NCBI GenBank assembly: GCA_037389465.1 | Contig: JAZARR010000248.1 | Coordinates: forward strand, 930,001 to 994,000 | DNA: 64,000 nt | Reading direction: 5' to 3' | Origin: Baylisascaris procyonis | Lineage: Eukaryota > Nematoda > Chromadorea > Rhabditida > Ascarididae | In this document: piece by piece, positions 63,971 through 64,000 of the stretch | How positions within the stretch are numbered: the first letter of the stretch is position 1 | Layout of the letters: each line of letters starts with the position of its first letter | The notes under the pieces: model-generated | Seen by the model: the letters and a program-made list of their open reading frames with translations, nothing else | What the model was told of the DNA's origin: nothing | Databases searched by the model: none | Made by a program: the position numbers and the translations under genes

Positions 63971-64000
63971 GGTCCCATGGTGTAGCGGTTAGCACTCAGG
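63971..64000 (+). tRNA. tRNA-Gln, 5' part only (cut by the window edge)
   Basis: GGTCCCATGGTGTAGCGGTT followed by AGCACTCAGG matches the 5' half of nematode and other animal tRNA-Gln genes: acceptor strand GGTCCCA, box A TGGTGTAGCGG, D-arm, and the start of the anticodon stem CTCAGG. The anticodon is beyond the window, so the isotype rests on similarity of the first 30 bases; tRNA-Glu, which has a related 5' sequence, is the main alternative. Confidence 0.85.

Overview
This is a stretch of an AT-rich animal nuclear genome, almost certainly from a nematode. Protein-coding genes are split by many introns with GT donors and short T-rich TTTCAG/TTTTAG-type acceptors. Several start codons lie 3-10 bases downstream of an acceptor-like AG, as expected for spliced-leader trans-splicing. 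One gene belongs to the nematode-restricted SXP/RAL-2 (DUF148) family. The base composition and the SXP gene fit a spirurid or filarial-type (clade III) worm, but that placement is inference. All gene models below were assembled by eye from exon phase, splice sites and family similarity.

Layout. On the minus strand at the left edge is the first exon of a CCDC174-like gene (312-482), followed by a complete four-exon mitochondrial GatC gene (2442-4969). About 5 kb with no convincing gene follows. A 13-exon gene for a secreted BPI/LBP-family lipid-binding protein (10053-20583, plus) comes next. It is convergent with a two-exon SXP/RAL-2 secreted protein gene (21985-23418, minus). After about 9.4 kb of gene-poor sequence with tandem repeats comes a ten-exon SAM-domain sphingomyelin-synthase-related gene (32853-40704, plus). 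Further right, both plus strand, are a seven-exon gene for an unrecognised single-pass membrane protein (46266-50906) and a nine-exon SH2-kinase gene (54073-61170). The window ends inside a tRNA gene, probably tRNA-Gln (63971-64000).

The most striking points: the SH2-kinase of the nematode Fes/Fer type keeps its fold landmarks but has lost the glycine loop, the ATP-binding lysine, the HRD aspartate and the DFG aspartate, while every exon stays in frame, so it reads as a dedicated pseudokinase. The BPI protein carries a two-exon, roughly 333-residue, lysine-rich insert with many glycosylation sequons between its two lipid-binding halves. Introns hold old insertions, including an inverted-repeat element, GC-rich islands and coding fossils. 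No operon or pathway joins these genes; they look like neighbours in an ordinary autosomal-type region.
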